Source of the DNA: Diaporthe sp. PMI_573
Lineage: Eukaryota > Ascomycota > Sordariomycetes > Diaporthales > Diaporthaceae
Direction: 5' to 3'
NCBI GenBank assembly: GCA_021399435.1
Contig: JAJTUP010000021.1
Coordinates: forward strand, 682,001 to 746,000
Length of the DNA: 64,000 bases
Below, piece by piece: positions 1 to 12,037 of the stretch. The first letter of the stretch is position 1. Each line of letters opens with the position of its first letter. Both the position numbers and the translations under genes were made by a program. The notes beneath the pieces are model-generated. The model was not told where the DNA came from. It saw only the letters and a list, made by a program, of their open reading frames with translations, and did not search any database.

Positions 1-1423
1 TGCTGGTCCCGCTACTGGCGTTGACGAGTTTCCATTTTTGGGCTCTGTCCCTGTGGATGTTGTCGTTGCTTGTGCCTGTTGTGGTGGCGCATTCTGGCCG
101 TCTGAGATTTTCAGGGAAGACTCAGTCTTCTCGGTGATCTCTGTGAGTTGCACCATCCTGGAAAGACCTCAACTGGACGAATCGCTCGCCCTGCGACCGA
201 CGTGGAGAAGGAAGACTGATCGCACTTGTATGGACTTTTCTCTCTTTGGACTTGATAAGTGATTTGGGAGTCATGCAGTCGAAAAGGAGATAGTCGGTCT
301 GTCTCTCAAGTGAAGTTTCCCCAAACGGCAGTGCCGGTTGAAATTCTTGAGGCGGGGCGGCCAAATATTTCCGAAGGTTTGGGCAGCCCAATCATCACTG
401 CATATATGGCGGGCGCACGCGCGTGATCCTTCAATCGAACCTTATAAAATGCCTCGAGAATGTCTATGTACTCCTTCACGGTTTTTGTTTTTGTTTTTTT
501 TTAAAAAAAAAAAAAAAAGAAAAAAAAAGAAAAGAAAAGGGTGATGTCATACTGTGAGATGCTGAATTTTGCCACTCGTCCTCACTCAGCAACTCCTCCA
601 ATCCAACCTCCCCAACGCTGGAGCAAAACTCACAACCCGGGCCAGGCAGGGTTCAGGTCCACCTCCCTTCATGACAGGGGTGGATGGCGAGGACGGCCCG
701 ACACTTCGATCACATTGGCCTCAGAACCCGATTTCACATTCGATAATGCATGTGGTGCTCAAATCCCAAGGCGCAGATGTCGTAACCACAGTTTTGCGAT
801 TTGTCTTTTTTTGACAAGGTTTGTGTGCGCGTTTCTACCTGCTAATTGACACGTCCGTGACCTCCAGATTTCTAGATGGATAATCCACCAGCTGGTGATA
901 TATATATGCGTCCCTCGGAAGCCTGTTCTCGTTCAAAACCCCGCCTCTGGCATCGATGTCTGAATCCGTCGACGGCGAAGCAACACTCACACAGGCGATA
1001 ATAGCCAGTCTCGAGATTTATGATACCCACTGTGGTTTCAACGCATTGTCTTGATCATGCTAAATTAATTTGATGCAAAGTCTGTCTATGCTAGGTATTG
1101 TGGTATCCCTCTCTGCCCAATCCATTGCAAGACACCAAGCGCCAACGCCAGAACCCCCATGGACGCACACTGCACAAGCAAAAATCCCAGCCTCAACTCC
1201 ATGTCACCTAACACAGGTAAAATGCGCCGCCATTTTTCCCAGCCCAAGGAACCGCCAATTTTTATGACCGCACCCGCCCTTTGATCACCTTTAGGCCCAC
1301 AGAACCCGCATTGTACTCCACCACATCGTCTCCTCCTTCGGGTTCCTCCTTGGCTTGTTGTCGGCGTCTCACGACCACAGCCGCTCTTTCCGGGTTTTGT
1401 ATTTAGAGACATCCGACAATCCA
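1..1423. other. gene-free flank downstream of MFS transporter
   Basis: No frame here resembles a known protein; the short open frames overlap in several frames and lack family motifs. A T9 run followed directly by an A16 run and A/G-rich sequence lies at about 494-540. The right end is the 3' flank of the minus-strand transporter gene. No regulatory site can be supported. Confidence 0.5.
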
Positions 1424-3379
1424 TTAATAGTCGTTGTCTGAGATGTCCACGACCGACACGGTCGCCTGCTTCGACTGGGTGCGAACCAGGCCCTCCACCT
1501 CGCAGTAAACATGGTCTTCGGCCTTGGTCCTCTGCACGGCGAAGCACTGGACAGACCCGACAAGAGCCGCAGCCGCACTGCCCCACCAAGCCAAAGCAGT
1601 GCAGTCCATTCTACTACCGACTGTGTAGAGATATCCGGCGACGGGCGGTGCGATCATCCGGCAAGCGGCACCGGCACTAGCTGCGAACCCGTTCACCTTT
1701 CCGAGGACGGATTTAGGCGCCGCTTCCTTGATCTGGATGAGTAGTAGCGGGTAGAGGAGGATGGAAAAGATGTTCCGAACGCAAAGGTTGAAGTAGATGG
1801 CGGGGTACAGTGTGGACTCCGGAACCCAGACGAGGAACGGCATTAAAAAGTAGGCAATAGGGTGCAGCACTGTGGCAATGATGAAGAGTCTGAAAATCCC
1901 GATTCTGTCGGCGGCGAAAGGGAATACGACGGCCTGAATGAAGAGAGCGATGGCTCCATTGACAGCCACTAAGAAGTCAAGTTAGACAGCGGTCCCGGGA
2001 AGACGAAAAATGCATATTTGAAGGTTTCTGCGCCCCAAAAGATGACGATGCCCGAGACGGTCCAGAACGTGTGCCAGAGATGTTGGTCACTTACTAATCA
2101 TTCCAACCGCGGGGATTGAGAGGCCGAGTCCACCAGGGAAGTAAAGCAAGCTCGATGAGACAACGGAGCTGATGGGGTCAACCACGGCTCTGTCATCCTC
2201 AAAGAAGATTGGAAGCAAGTGGTCGTAGCACATAGCATGGTACGTCTTGGAGATTGTCAGCACCTAGCCCCTGACAGGACGTTGGAGTCGCAACTTACAT
2301 ATATGGACAGGCTGATGACCACTGCCATGATTCGCCTGTCGCAGAAGATGTTGAACGGCGCCGCCTTCTCCAACTCCTGCTGTGGCTCAGCAGCCTCTGG
2401 ATTCTGGGCCAGGAAAGTGCCGTATGTTTCCGACCTAAGGTCCACGGCAGGGCGTTTGACGGCATCCGAGGTCTCCCTAAGAGGCGTCTCTTCAGAGACG
2501 TAGGTTTCTGCTGGGAGCAGGATCCGCGACTGCAAGCCAGGATGTGTCTCCTCAAGCAGGACATAACCCAGGATTATGCTGACAAAAAGAAGAGCGGCGC
2601 AGATCAGGTTCGGCAAGAGGTAAGGGAACTTGTCGAACAGGCCGCCCTCGGGAAACACGTTCGGCCACGATTGGTGGGGATCCGAGAATGTACCGCCGAT
2701 GCACGGTCCTACTATGGTTCCTATGCTCCATACAAAAGGCATGATGGAATAAGCCCTCGCTTCGGCAAGTCAGCATTCGACATCTTTTTCGTCCAGGGTG
2801 GGTCGCCGTTGTAGTACTCACGTTCCTAGAGAAAATCAGTCATTTGTCATGAAATTGCTGCGTTCAGGGCGACTCACGTGCTCAGGCTTCGTCACAAGCT
2901 CGCCGACCATTGTTTGGATGACTCCAATGTTTCCGTTCAAGGCTCCGCCAAAGACACGCCCGGCGAGGGCCACCCAGATGTTGTCGGAAAAGCCAAGGAC
3001 GATCATCGAGATCATGGTACCAAGGCACCCCAGCAGGAGAACAGGTTTACGGCCGATGCGATCACTCAGTCCACCCCAGTACATGCCCATCACGGCCTCC
3101 GCCAGAGAGAAGGACGAGATAAGCAGGCCGGAATAGGTGGATGCATCTTCCTCGTTGCCGACCTTGAACCGCTTGACGAGCTGCCACGCGTATGGAAAGA
3201 TGGATGTGAGCGCGATGGGCTCGGCGAGGCGGACGATTGCTGGTTGATGTCAGTAAGCTTTGCATTTGGGTGGGGCCATGCCCATGCGCCATTGTGGATA
3301 TTGACCTACCGAGTAGGAAAAGCTGCAGAGTGGGAAAGCCGTCCGAACCACGGGTGGATCTCTGAGTCGTTAGGGTCAT
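1424..3379 (-). CDS. MFS transporter (DHA-like, ZINC-INDUCED-FACILITATOR/TPO-type fungal family)
   Basis: Predicted 530-residue multi-pass carrier of the major facilitator superfamily, probably a proton-coupled exporter in a cell membrane; substrate unknown. Exons read on the minus strand are 3379-3310, 3239-2878, 2825-2822, 2759-2299, 2245-2095 and 1968-1424; all introns are GT-AG and the frame holds throughout. The N-terminal part gives FPTLQLFLL followed by IVRLAEPIALTSIFPYAW. MFS motif A (GGLSDRIGRKP) lies at residues 79-89, and GRVFGGALNGNIGV follows in helix 4. The second half contains the PRAYSIMPFVW segment typical of the family and several further hydrophobic helices. The tail ends in an acidic SDNDY. 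Family assignment comes from motif recall, so the subfamily is less certain than the superfamily. The unusual point is the 4-nt third exon, listed separately. Confidence 0.88.
2822..2825 (-). other. 4-nt microexon of the MFS transporter gene
   Basis: The four bases GAAC on the minus strand sit between TCTAG (2830-2826) and GTGAGT (from 2821). Exon 2 ends in phase 0 after a His codon at 2878. Exon 4 begins at 2759 after GAAG and needs one leading base to read the conserved PRAYSIMPFVW. Including GAAC supplies a Glu codon plus that base, giving KPEHEPRAYSI. Joining exon 2 directly to exon 4 shifts the frame, and retaining either intron brings a stop. The inference is strong but has no RNA support here. 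Confidence 0.75.
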
Positions 3380-6300
3380 TGCTTCTGAAAGTTGGTCTCA
3401 GTCTTACGACTCGCAAACACAACACTTGAAGCAGATGAACAAATGTACAAGTGCAAAAGTGAAGCGTCGCTGATGGGTCAGCAAATATATTGCCGGTTCT
3501 CCCTGCCTCTCGACCCTGATAGATCGCGGAGAGCAATAAAGGGGGCGGTGCGAGTGAGTGGACGAGCGCCGGCGACGAGTTGGGCAGGATGCCGGGTGGA
3601 GTGATCGATATGTACTGTATATATGGGTTTATTCTTTAATTTTGACAGCAGGAAGTGAAACAGTACACAGCAGACGACAGCCTGTGAGGAGCAAGGGAAG
3701 AGGATGGCGGCGACAACTTGGAAGAAGGGAGGAGTTGGCGAAGCAGCAGCAGCAAGCGGTGGGAGGAGGTAAATATTTGTGCCGGTGTGTGTGGTGTGTG
3801 AGCCAGGGTAGGCGTGCTGTATCCGTGCACTGATAAGAAGAAAAATGATAAACACATAACCCAAGCAGGGCTGAAGCGCGTGCAACGGGGCGAAGTTACG
3901 GTCAGGATGGTTTCCATCTGTCATGGGCTTGGTCTGGTCTACTGTGTACGAGGACGTTGGCCTTCGCGTCCAGTCAGTCCTAGTCAAGTGCCCGAGAACG
4001 GACGACCTGGTAGCGCTTGCCCATCCTGCCCAATCCCATCTAGTGTACGGTTTGGTGGTGTAGATAGAGGGAAAGGGAGAGAGAGATACGCACGCAGTCA
4101 CATGCGAGAGGAGAGAGACATGCAGGCTGGACGCAAAGTGCCCCGACTTCCGGCGCCAACATGCACAGTAGCAGATCGTCCACGGGTGGGTCCTGCTTCG
4201 GGATACGCAGTGTTGTGGAGCTGCATTGCAATTGCCAGAACCAGAGAACGTTCTCGCTGGCCCGCTCCGCAGCTTGCAGGGATGCCCATGAAGTGCCACG
4301 AGACGTGAAAATTATTGACCTCGTCTTGATCAACTTGATGTGATGAATGGTACTGAGGTGCAAACCCCATGTGATCTGAACCAGGGACAGGCAGGCGAGG
4401 GGTCAGTTCAAGTCCTTGACTCCTCATCCTCTTTCCTCCTCCTCACAGCGAGGCCCAAGACTACTCGGCGACTTATCGGACTTGCCTGCGCAACGCAGGC
4501 GAGGCGAGGGGAGTTGCGGCTCGTGATGCAGGCCTGCAAGCGTCTGGAGCGGTCGAAACCTGCGAGGCGACAGGCGACAGTGCAAGGATTCGGGCGTGTG
4601 CACGTTGCATCACACCGGGATGGCACAGACTTCGGGAAGTAGCGAGAGCATCCTGGGCCCTGCCTGGGCCACCAGAGGCCCTTGCCCCCTGCCCCCCTGC
4701 CCGCACGTCAACACCGTTGACATGGAGGTAAGGACCTCCCATGTCTCATGTCAAGGGCCGCATTCGTCCCTTGGCGCCGCGTGCATGTCCCAAACCCGCG
4801 ATACAGCACGCGAGCCATACCGCAAGCAACAGTGGGCAAGGTGAAAAAAGCGGCGATCGTCTATACCGAGTCTTGATCCCTCACCTTTCCACAACCATAT
4901 ATGTTGCCGACTGTTGTGCGGTGCGTCTACAACTTCCTCGGCTGTCGGGACGGCTACGGCGAAACCGTACCAAGTTTTGCTACTGCACACCCGTTCTCCG
5001 GAGTGGCTGGTGACCCTACTCCTGAGTCGCACCTCTATCTGCGCATTTGTCGCCCCCCGAAACATGCTCACCTGGGTCTTTACACAGTACGATTGTCTAC
5101 TCGCTCTCAAGTGCATTGATGTCCTGACCGAGGAATGACGTCGCCAGGTGTTGTTAAATGACTCTGCTTGGCAAATCTCAGCCAGTGTGCTCTCTCTCTC
5201 TCTCTGCTTGCAGTCGGCCGATCGATCATCTGTGAGCAGCGCGCAGTGTGGAGGGTGAGCTCCCGAGGAGGGCGGGTGACAATCTGCATTGCAACACCCG
5301 TCGAGTGGCCCACTGCAAAAATTTGCAGATCGAGGCGCGCTACGCTGATCAACAATCCGTGCAGCATCAGAGGCAGGCCCCAGGTCTCCGGGGCTGCACG
5401 GCTCCATTGAGGGGGGCGGGGGGTTGGTCCACATGTCTGGTCGGCTGAAGTTGAAGTCCAAGTCGTGCCATGGCACAGGTGCGAGGCCAGTCATAGCCAC
5501 GTACCGTAGGGCTTCGCTGCTCCAGAACGCAGATGCCGTCTGTCTGTTTTTCTCTGACCGCCTTGCCCCCCTTATCGCCGTCTGTCACTGGCCACAGCGC
5601 CCTCTGGCTGGTGGTTCATGGTACGCTTGGGAGACGGGCAATTGTCCTTGGTGCAGCCCGCCTCGGCAAACCGCAGCTGCACTCACAACCCGAAACTTGA
5701 ACCACTTCACTCGACCTGCATGTGGCTTGCGCGACGGTGCGGTGCTTTGTTTGTCTGTTGAGGTTGCACAAGACCAGACACCCTTGAACAATGACCGCCC
5801 GCCGTTGCCTGTCATATCTCCAGTCGAACAAGATCGGATGTCTCTGCCAGTCTGTGTCGAGTGCATCGCGCATCGGCTCTCATGCAGGGCGAGTGCACAC
5901 CGCCAACGGGGCCTATCAACGACGCTTGATATATCCACTTTCCATGGATACGACCAGGCCGTGTGTGCGGACCGGTCATCCACCTTGGATCGAAATTGGC
6001 TCGGCTACGGGCGTAATTTCCCACATGCCATGTCCTCCTCGTCGCCAATGCGGGCGGGGTTGTTTGTTGCCGTTGTCGCTCTGCCAGGGCTCCTCAGCTC
6101 CTCAGCTCCTCTGATCGCGCTAGCTTTTCCTGGGTTCTGATGGATAGCACTCTTGCTAGTGCAGATTTTTCGGGGGAAATACTCCCGCCTGTTGTTTTTG
6201 GAAGTGGGCCTGAGACGGGCGCCTCTCGTCGACAGACGGCCTCACACTCGAACTCATTCATCCCATGGTCGTCTCTTTTGGCTTCGAGCGAACCAGGAAA

Positions 6301-7939
6301 CGTCCATGAAGTGCCCAGAAAATAGCTTCTGCTTCCGGAACGTTGAAATGGAGGCTGAAAGATCCCTGCAGCTCAAGTACCACCGGACCCCGTCCTTCCC
6401 CGGACTAGAATGGGGCCGCGTCGTGGGGGTCCTCTGGGATTGTCGAATTACAGCTCCGCAGGACCTCACCAGAACCCCACGAGCCTGCTTTGTACCTAAG
6501 CACGCAATATCGACCAAACAAATGCCTTCTTTTTTTTCTTTTTTTTTTTCTTCTCCAAAGATCCCGCACGGGAAGTCCCGTAGCCCCCCTTTTTGATTGT
6601 ATTTAGAGCATATATTCCAGGGTTAATGTGTATTCTGATGCTGGGGTCGACGGATGTCGGACTATGTACCTTGGTTGATTCCATAAAGTCTAATTATTCT
6701 ACATGCGGTCGCGACATGCCCACCATCCCGCTGGGTAGGTATCTAGAGGGGAAATATTCTAATCAGACGCAATCCACCCGAGTTTCACCTACCAAATTCC
6801 GCAGGTATTCATACCTGCTCTGCCCAGGGCCATGGGATAACATCGTGATCACATTGTGCTCTAACCTTTGGGTCGGAATGACAATGTTGGGAGTACGCAT
6901 CGAGAGTATATAGAGAGTGGCATTTGACATGTTTCGAATCACTTCTCTTCCAACAACCTCGACAGAGACAGGAGAGATCTACCACTTTGAGAGCGCAGAA
7001 ACTATTGCTAACTGAGTGAGGGTATGCCGCTTCGTGCATGCTCAGGTGTGACTAGCCAATTCATGGAACCCAAAATCCACATGACGAGCAAGCTGGACAA
7101 ACGGGAGCCTTACAAACACGGGGAGTCCGCTCATACCAGGTCTTCACAAGATAGTTGGTGATTGAGGTTTAGGCCATATGTAGGGAGTAGTTGTGAAAAG
7201 GTTCCTAGCCGGTGACGGCTGAGAGATGGCTCACAATTGAGATTTAGCATATGCTTTGATTATTTACCGGCCGACTTATAAGATCAATGCCTTTCTTATA
7301 ACTATATAAGAAAGTGGTTTACGAGCAGACCATACAATCTGAGTTCTTGGGAAAGTCACCAATCAGTGATTACCATGTCACTGCGGCCTTAGAAATAGCC
7401 AGGTCGCTTAAATACCTACCATAGGCTCACTTGGTTTTGCGCGTTGGTAGGAATTCTCGTTTCAGCTGAATTCACAATGGAAAAGGAGAAATGTTTTCCT
7501 GCTTCCTCAGAATCCTGATTCAAGTTCCGAGGAACAGCACTCGTGAAAAACAATGCCCTTGACCAATAATCAAATTTCCAGAGCAAGTCCTTCTACTTAA
7601 AAGCTATGCATCAATACGGCAATCTTGAAAAGTTCATTCAATTCTTGATTCCCAACTCGCTGTTTTCTGATATGATAAACCTACGGCTTGAACGCATCAA
7701 TTGATACCAAATGACTTGCCCAAACAATTCTCGTTCATCTGGCCACCTGGGCAACAGATCGAACGGGGCCCTTGAAAACTTAAAGATGCCTGCTACTGCT
7801 CGCTGGTCAAGTCCCACTCCGGGTAGGTACACTGGGACACATTCTGCCGGTAAATGACAAGCCGAATGCATGTCTAGCTGGTGATCTATAGTCTTTTGTC
7901 GAGCTCTAAGCTCAGGGAACACCGATATGCAGCAAACGC
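3380..7939. other. 4.6-kb gene-free region upstream of the MFS gene
   Basis: This contains the 5' flank of the minus-strand transporter and the 3' flank of the IMPase-family gene. On the transporter's coding strand about 3.7-4.1 kb is pyrimidine-rich, as is common in fungal promoters. A CT dinucleotide run lies at about 5190-5205 and T-rich tracts at about 6528-6551. Open frames up to 273 codons occur (3478-4299 minus, 4751-5500 minus, 5424-6140 plus), but none shows a recognisable motif. No tRNA was found. Confidence 0.45.
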
Positions 7940-9086
7940 CTAATGCTTGTACTCCATCCTCCCATCACCAATGACCTTCCACACCTCCTCCACAATCTCC
8001 TTCTGGCCGCCCGGCGCACCCCTCACGGCGAGATAGACTCTGGAGTCCAATGGCGGATCCCAATCCCCAGGGTTGCCACTCGCGACGATGCCGCCCGCCT
8101 CGGCCAGGATGCACCAGCCCGCGCAGACATCCCACGCGTAGCACCCGCCCTCCCAGTACACATCCAGCCCGCCCTCGGCCACAGCACAGAGGTTCAGCGC
8201 CGCAGAGCCCAAGTTACGGATCGAGTGGACCATTGCGCCGTCCGTCTCCTTGCTGGCCGCAAGGCGGCGGAACGTCTCAACCTTGATGTCAAAGTTGGGC
8301 CCGTCGCGGCTGGACCCCCACTCGCAGGCCACGAGCGCCGTCGACAGGTCGCCCAGCGCGGGGGCCTTGTTGCCGTCGCCCTTTCCCGCGGCCGGCAGGC
8401 GCACCCTCTCGCAGCCCTCGCCGCCGTCCTTGAGGATCCCGCGCGCGGCCAGCGAGGCGTTGCGCTGCGCGTAGGCACCTTTGCCCGCGATGCCCGTGTA
8501 CAGCTTGTCCTGGAAGGGGTTGTAGACCACGCCGACGCTGGGCTTGCGGCGGACCGCGAAGCCGAGCGAGATGCACGCGTTGGGAAACCCGTGGATGAAG
8601 TTGGTCGTGCCGTCTATGGGGTCCTAATGGTGACGTTAGTCCTGCTACGGATCCTAAAGTGTTGCATTCTAGAACATTCCAAAACACGAAAGTCGGGGAT
8701 CCGTTGCAAGAGAAAAGTGCCACTGACGACGATGAAGGTGGGGTCCTGGGTTATCTTGGTCTCGCCTGCGATGTATGTCTCCTCGCCAACGAAGAGGAAT
8801 GTCGGGTAGAGTGTCTGCAGGCGGGTGGTGATGTGCTTCTCGACCGCCTGGTCCGTCTCGGTCACGATGTCGACAGCTACAGGGGGGGGGGGAGAAGGGA
8901 GGTTAGTCTTGGTTCTTTCATTGAGGCGTCCGGGGAGAAGTGGGCAGTGGTGGTATGGGTGGTCTTACAGTTCAGCTTCGTGCCGGTCGAGATGCTGTTG
9001 GGGTTGGCGGCCGTGATCATAGCTCCTGCCTCGTAGGCGATGGCCACGAGATCATCGTGGATCTTTTGCAAGTTTATTTCCGCCAT
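7940..9086 (-). CDS. inositol monophosphatase family protein
   Basis: Mg-dependent phosphatase of the inositol-1-monophosphatase family, which hydrolyses inositol monophosphates to free myo-inositol; the fungal QutG-like branch is also possible. Exons are 9086-8969, 8876-8728 and 8623-7940 (minus), giving 316 residues. Metal-site motif 1 is clear: GEET at 70-73, then DPIDGTTNF starting at residue 90, with Asp90 and Asp93 and the GTT signature. Motif 2, WDVCAG, lies at about 253-258 and is followed by the usual AEAGG. No signal peptide is visible, so it is probably cytosolic. Exon 2 to exon 3 joins exactly at IV|DPIDG, which supports the splice choice. Intron 1 has a coding-strand C11 tract close to its 3' splice site. 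Confidence 0.93.
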
Positions 9087-9890
9087 CGTGACCAGTGGTT
9101 GGATGCTTTCAAGGCGGCCTTGTCTCGTGGTTGCAGCGTGGACCTGGAAGTATCGCCATCTCGTGGGTGTGGACAGGGAGGGAATTGTGGAGGGGCACAG
9201 AAGTGCGTTATATGGAGGGGCTCGACTGCTACAACGTCAGTGGGCCCACTTTGGAGGGAGGGGGTGAGAAGTCCCCACGCATAGCATAAGCATCGTGGGG
9301 GAGGACCCTTGGCTTTATCAGATGCCAAGCATTCACTGCGATCCATCCTGTCGGTTTTCTGGTGTTGGCGTGCAGGCATGGATGGTATTGGTATGGCACG
9401 TTGTCGGCTCATTGGACCCGGGGCACGCAGCTGGGGACTCATGTACGTGAGATATGGATGTGCACCCTGTGTCTAAGAGTGACGACTACCTTGGGAATCA
9501 GAAAGAATGGTCTTGGAACCGGGAGTATCAAACAACCCATGAGCACGCCAACTTTTGCGTATACAAATCAATCGGTCATGAACAGATAGAGAAAACCCGT
9601 GCCTCTGAACTCTGAACCCAGTCCACCTCCCGCTCCGCATATCCTAACCATGATCGTGTACTCGTTACAGGTCCAACCAGCCTCCCCCTCCCAACATACC
9701 AGCCCTGCAGGCCCGATCAATGCCTGTTTAGGTCTTCGACAAGCCCGTTCGAGGGTCCCGTAGTCGATGTAATGTATCCTCGCCTCCTTGCTTTGCTCAG
9801 GTCTCGACTTCAAGCCTGAAATGTATTGCCTGTACGCCATCTTCGTTACTGCCTTCCATACCCGCAATCAGCTCTGGATGACGCATACAA
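9087..9890. other. intergenic spacer
   Basis: This lies between two minus-strand genes: promoter of the IMPase-family gene on the left and 3' flank of the membrane-protein gene on the right. No coding frame or repeat can be supported. Confidence 0.5.
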
Positions 9891-10682
9891 TCAGACGTTC
9901 TCCCGGAAGATACTCCTCCTCTCACTGGCGTTGTCCTCACGGCGCTCGCCGTCCATCGGCCTCGGCGAAACTCCTCTCAAGCTGATGTTAGACGGCTCAG
10001 CGGCGTCGTCGTCAAAAGGGTTCCGTCCGTCCCTGCTCAGCGTCCTGCCCCTGTCTTCGCCGAAGCCCTGCGGTGGATGCTGCGGCGTGGCAGCCAGGTT
10101 CATCGAGTAGCTCTCAGGTTCGCCGGCACCTCGGTAGGCAGTGGTCTCGTCATGGTGTGACGGCCGGCCGGGCTGGTGCAGCCCCAGCTCCTGCTCCTCG
10201 TAATAGCCCCCCGGCCCGTAGTGGTCCGCCTCGTTGCCGACGCGCGAGTCCCAAGCCTCGTCCGGGTCGAGGGGTCCGAAGCCGCGGCGGCCCGGGGCTG
10301 GGCCGGCGCCTTCGTATGCGCCGGCAGCACTGCGGTTGTTGCGGGTCTTGAATTTGCGGATCTGGTCATTGAACCACCCGGAGACACCTCCCGGCGCCGG
10401 AGCCGGGGGACCGTACGGCGACGGGTCGGATTTGTGGACAAAAGGTATGAAGGAGGTCAAGGATGGAGGAGGAAGCTGTGTAGATACCGCCGTCAGCCCG
10501 GCGCAATTGCATAGCACGCGGGGGGGGGGGGAGCGGAAGGGAGATAAGCAAGTGCTGCTGCGAATGCGACCACGTACCCCAAGCTTCTTGGCTTGTAGTC
10601 TGCTGTAGAAGACCCATCCGACACCGCCGACGACAGCAAGCACCACTATCGTGATGATGATGGCCCCAGCCGTCCCGACCAT
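9891..10682 (-). CDS. small single-pass membrane protein, conserved hypothetical
   Basis: Exons 10682-10578 and 10475-9891 (minus) give 229 residues. The first ~28 residues are a strongly hydrophobic Ile/Val/Gly-rich segment, best read as a signal anchor, followed by a basic RLQAKKLG stretch. The rest is polar and low in complexity, with Pro-rich PSPYGPPAPAPGG, many Gly/Tyr/Glu, a NPFDDD motif and Ser/Arg-rich sequence near the C-terminus. The topology suggests a short luminal or outside N-terminus and a disordered cytoplasmic tail. Similar fungal proteins are usually annotated only as hypothetical or loosely as acid-phosphatase-like. I see no catalytic motif and assign no function. The intron contains a C12 tract on the coding strand. 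Confidence 0.75.
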   Translation of the reverse strand: MVGTAGAIIITIVVLAVVGGVGWVFYSRLQAKKLGVRGRIRSSTCLSPFRSPPPRVLCNCAGLTAVSTQLPPPSLTSFIPFVHKSDPSPYGPPAPAPGGVSGWFNDQIRKFKTRNNRSAAGAYEGAGPAPGRRGFGPLDPDEAWDSRVGNEADHYGPGGYYEEQELGLHQPGRPSHHDETTAYRGAGEPESYSMNLAATPQHPPQGFGEDRGRTLSRDGRNPFDDDAAEPSNISLRGVSPRPMDGERREDNASERRSIFRENV

Positions 10683-12037
10683 ATTGGTTGTCTTGACGTC
10701 TTGACGTCGTCACGTCTCGTCGCGAGCGGACTTGGCGCTGACGGCGGCCAGTAAAAGAGGGCACGAACGGCTGAAGCAGTCGTCGAGCCGCGAGGTGGGA
10801 GCGAGGTGGGAGCGAGGTTGGGGGCGGGTTGCGCCTATTCAGGCAGAGGCGATCGGCTGGTTGATGTCGGCCTCGCGATGCACAGCTGACATTTGATGCG
10901 AATTCGGATGTTTCTGTCGCGTGAGACTTCTCCTTCGGATCGGGAGGTGAGACCCGGGGAAACGTTTGGCAGACGGGTTGTTGCTGCTGAAAAAGGGTCG
11001 GGTTGGACGGTCAGGTTGGACAAGTGCTCACACGCAAGGGGAAATCCCTGGGCGAAGCTGAGAAGGTGTGACGCTGGTTGTGCCGCAGAAGCTCCGTCAC
11101 CGAGCAGCTCGTTTGGGGGGGGGTGGCGACCACTCCAGTCGCTTAATCACTACATTCACTCGCCCCTGGTCGGCTGCCTTTGGGTGCCAATAGGTGGGAT
11201 GGGGGCCCGCCCCCGTACCGCTGTATTAAGGTTTCCTGGGCCCACCTTTACGGGCTGAGCCCCAGCAGCCCACTGGCCCGAGCTCCGCTCACAACCCCCA
11301 ACTACCTACTGGATCTCTTGTGCCAGCCACGCTTACTGCCCCTCCAGCTAGCTGCACGAGAAAGGCTGTGGACACTCACATGAGCCCTCGCGTCGTGGAT
11401 GCTGTGCAGACCGGCTGACGAGTAGGCACGTCGGCAAAAGACTTTGATAAGAGTGCTTGTATATGGTGAATAGGACTGTACCCAGGCATGGTGGCAGCGT
11501 CATACATGCAGAAACATGCAAAGACCTATATGAAATACTGTTTACAGAAGGCCCCGTTAGAAATTCGATTTCTCGAATTGCTACGAATCGTTTCATACAT
11601 ATACGCTCCATGCTGTCGATCACTTTGCTTACAACGAATCCGTGAATACGCACCACACAGTATCCCTCAGCAGCTCAGTATCCTCATGTGGACCTCGCCG
11701 CCGGGTGCCAAAGCCTGGCAGTGTGACTTTACGGCACCTTCCGTTGTTTTCAAATGGGATGAGGGCTCGACGTGCAAGCATCAAGTCCGGGCAAAGAAGC
11801 ACATCGCGAACTCGAGCATCATGCCAGTCATCCCGCCACCCGGCACGGGAGATGGCAGCATTTCCGTACGAGGACAAGTCGTGGCCTAGACTTGTTCAAG
11901 TTTGGCAGCAAGTCCGGATAGAACAGGTCTATTGAGTCTACAATCAGTCGATACAGGCAACCAGCTCCGATAAGTTTAGCAGTTGTACAGTATCCTCCAA
12001 TTCATCTGTGCAAGGGCTGGTGCAAGACCCGGTCCTC
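10683..12037. other. intergenic region
   Basis: The promoter side of the membrane-protein gene and the 3' flank of the cysteine-synthase-like gene. A G9 run lies at 11115-11123. Short open frames at about 11.35-11.94 kb have no recognisable motif. Confidence 0.45.

Noticed and set aside
3478..4299. 273-codon minus-strand frame upstream of the MFS start
   Set aside because: Low-complexity, likely promoter/5' leader sequence; no motif and no splice link to the MFS exons.
5424..6140. 238-codon plus-strand frame
   Set aside because: No recognisable motif, overlaps other equally long frames, and shows no gene-like start or splice context.
7943..8809. 288-codon frame antisense to the IMPase-family gene
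   Set aside because: Shadow frame; the opposite strand carries complete catalytic motifs.
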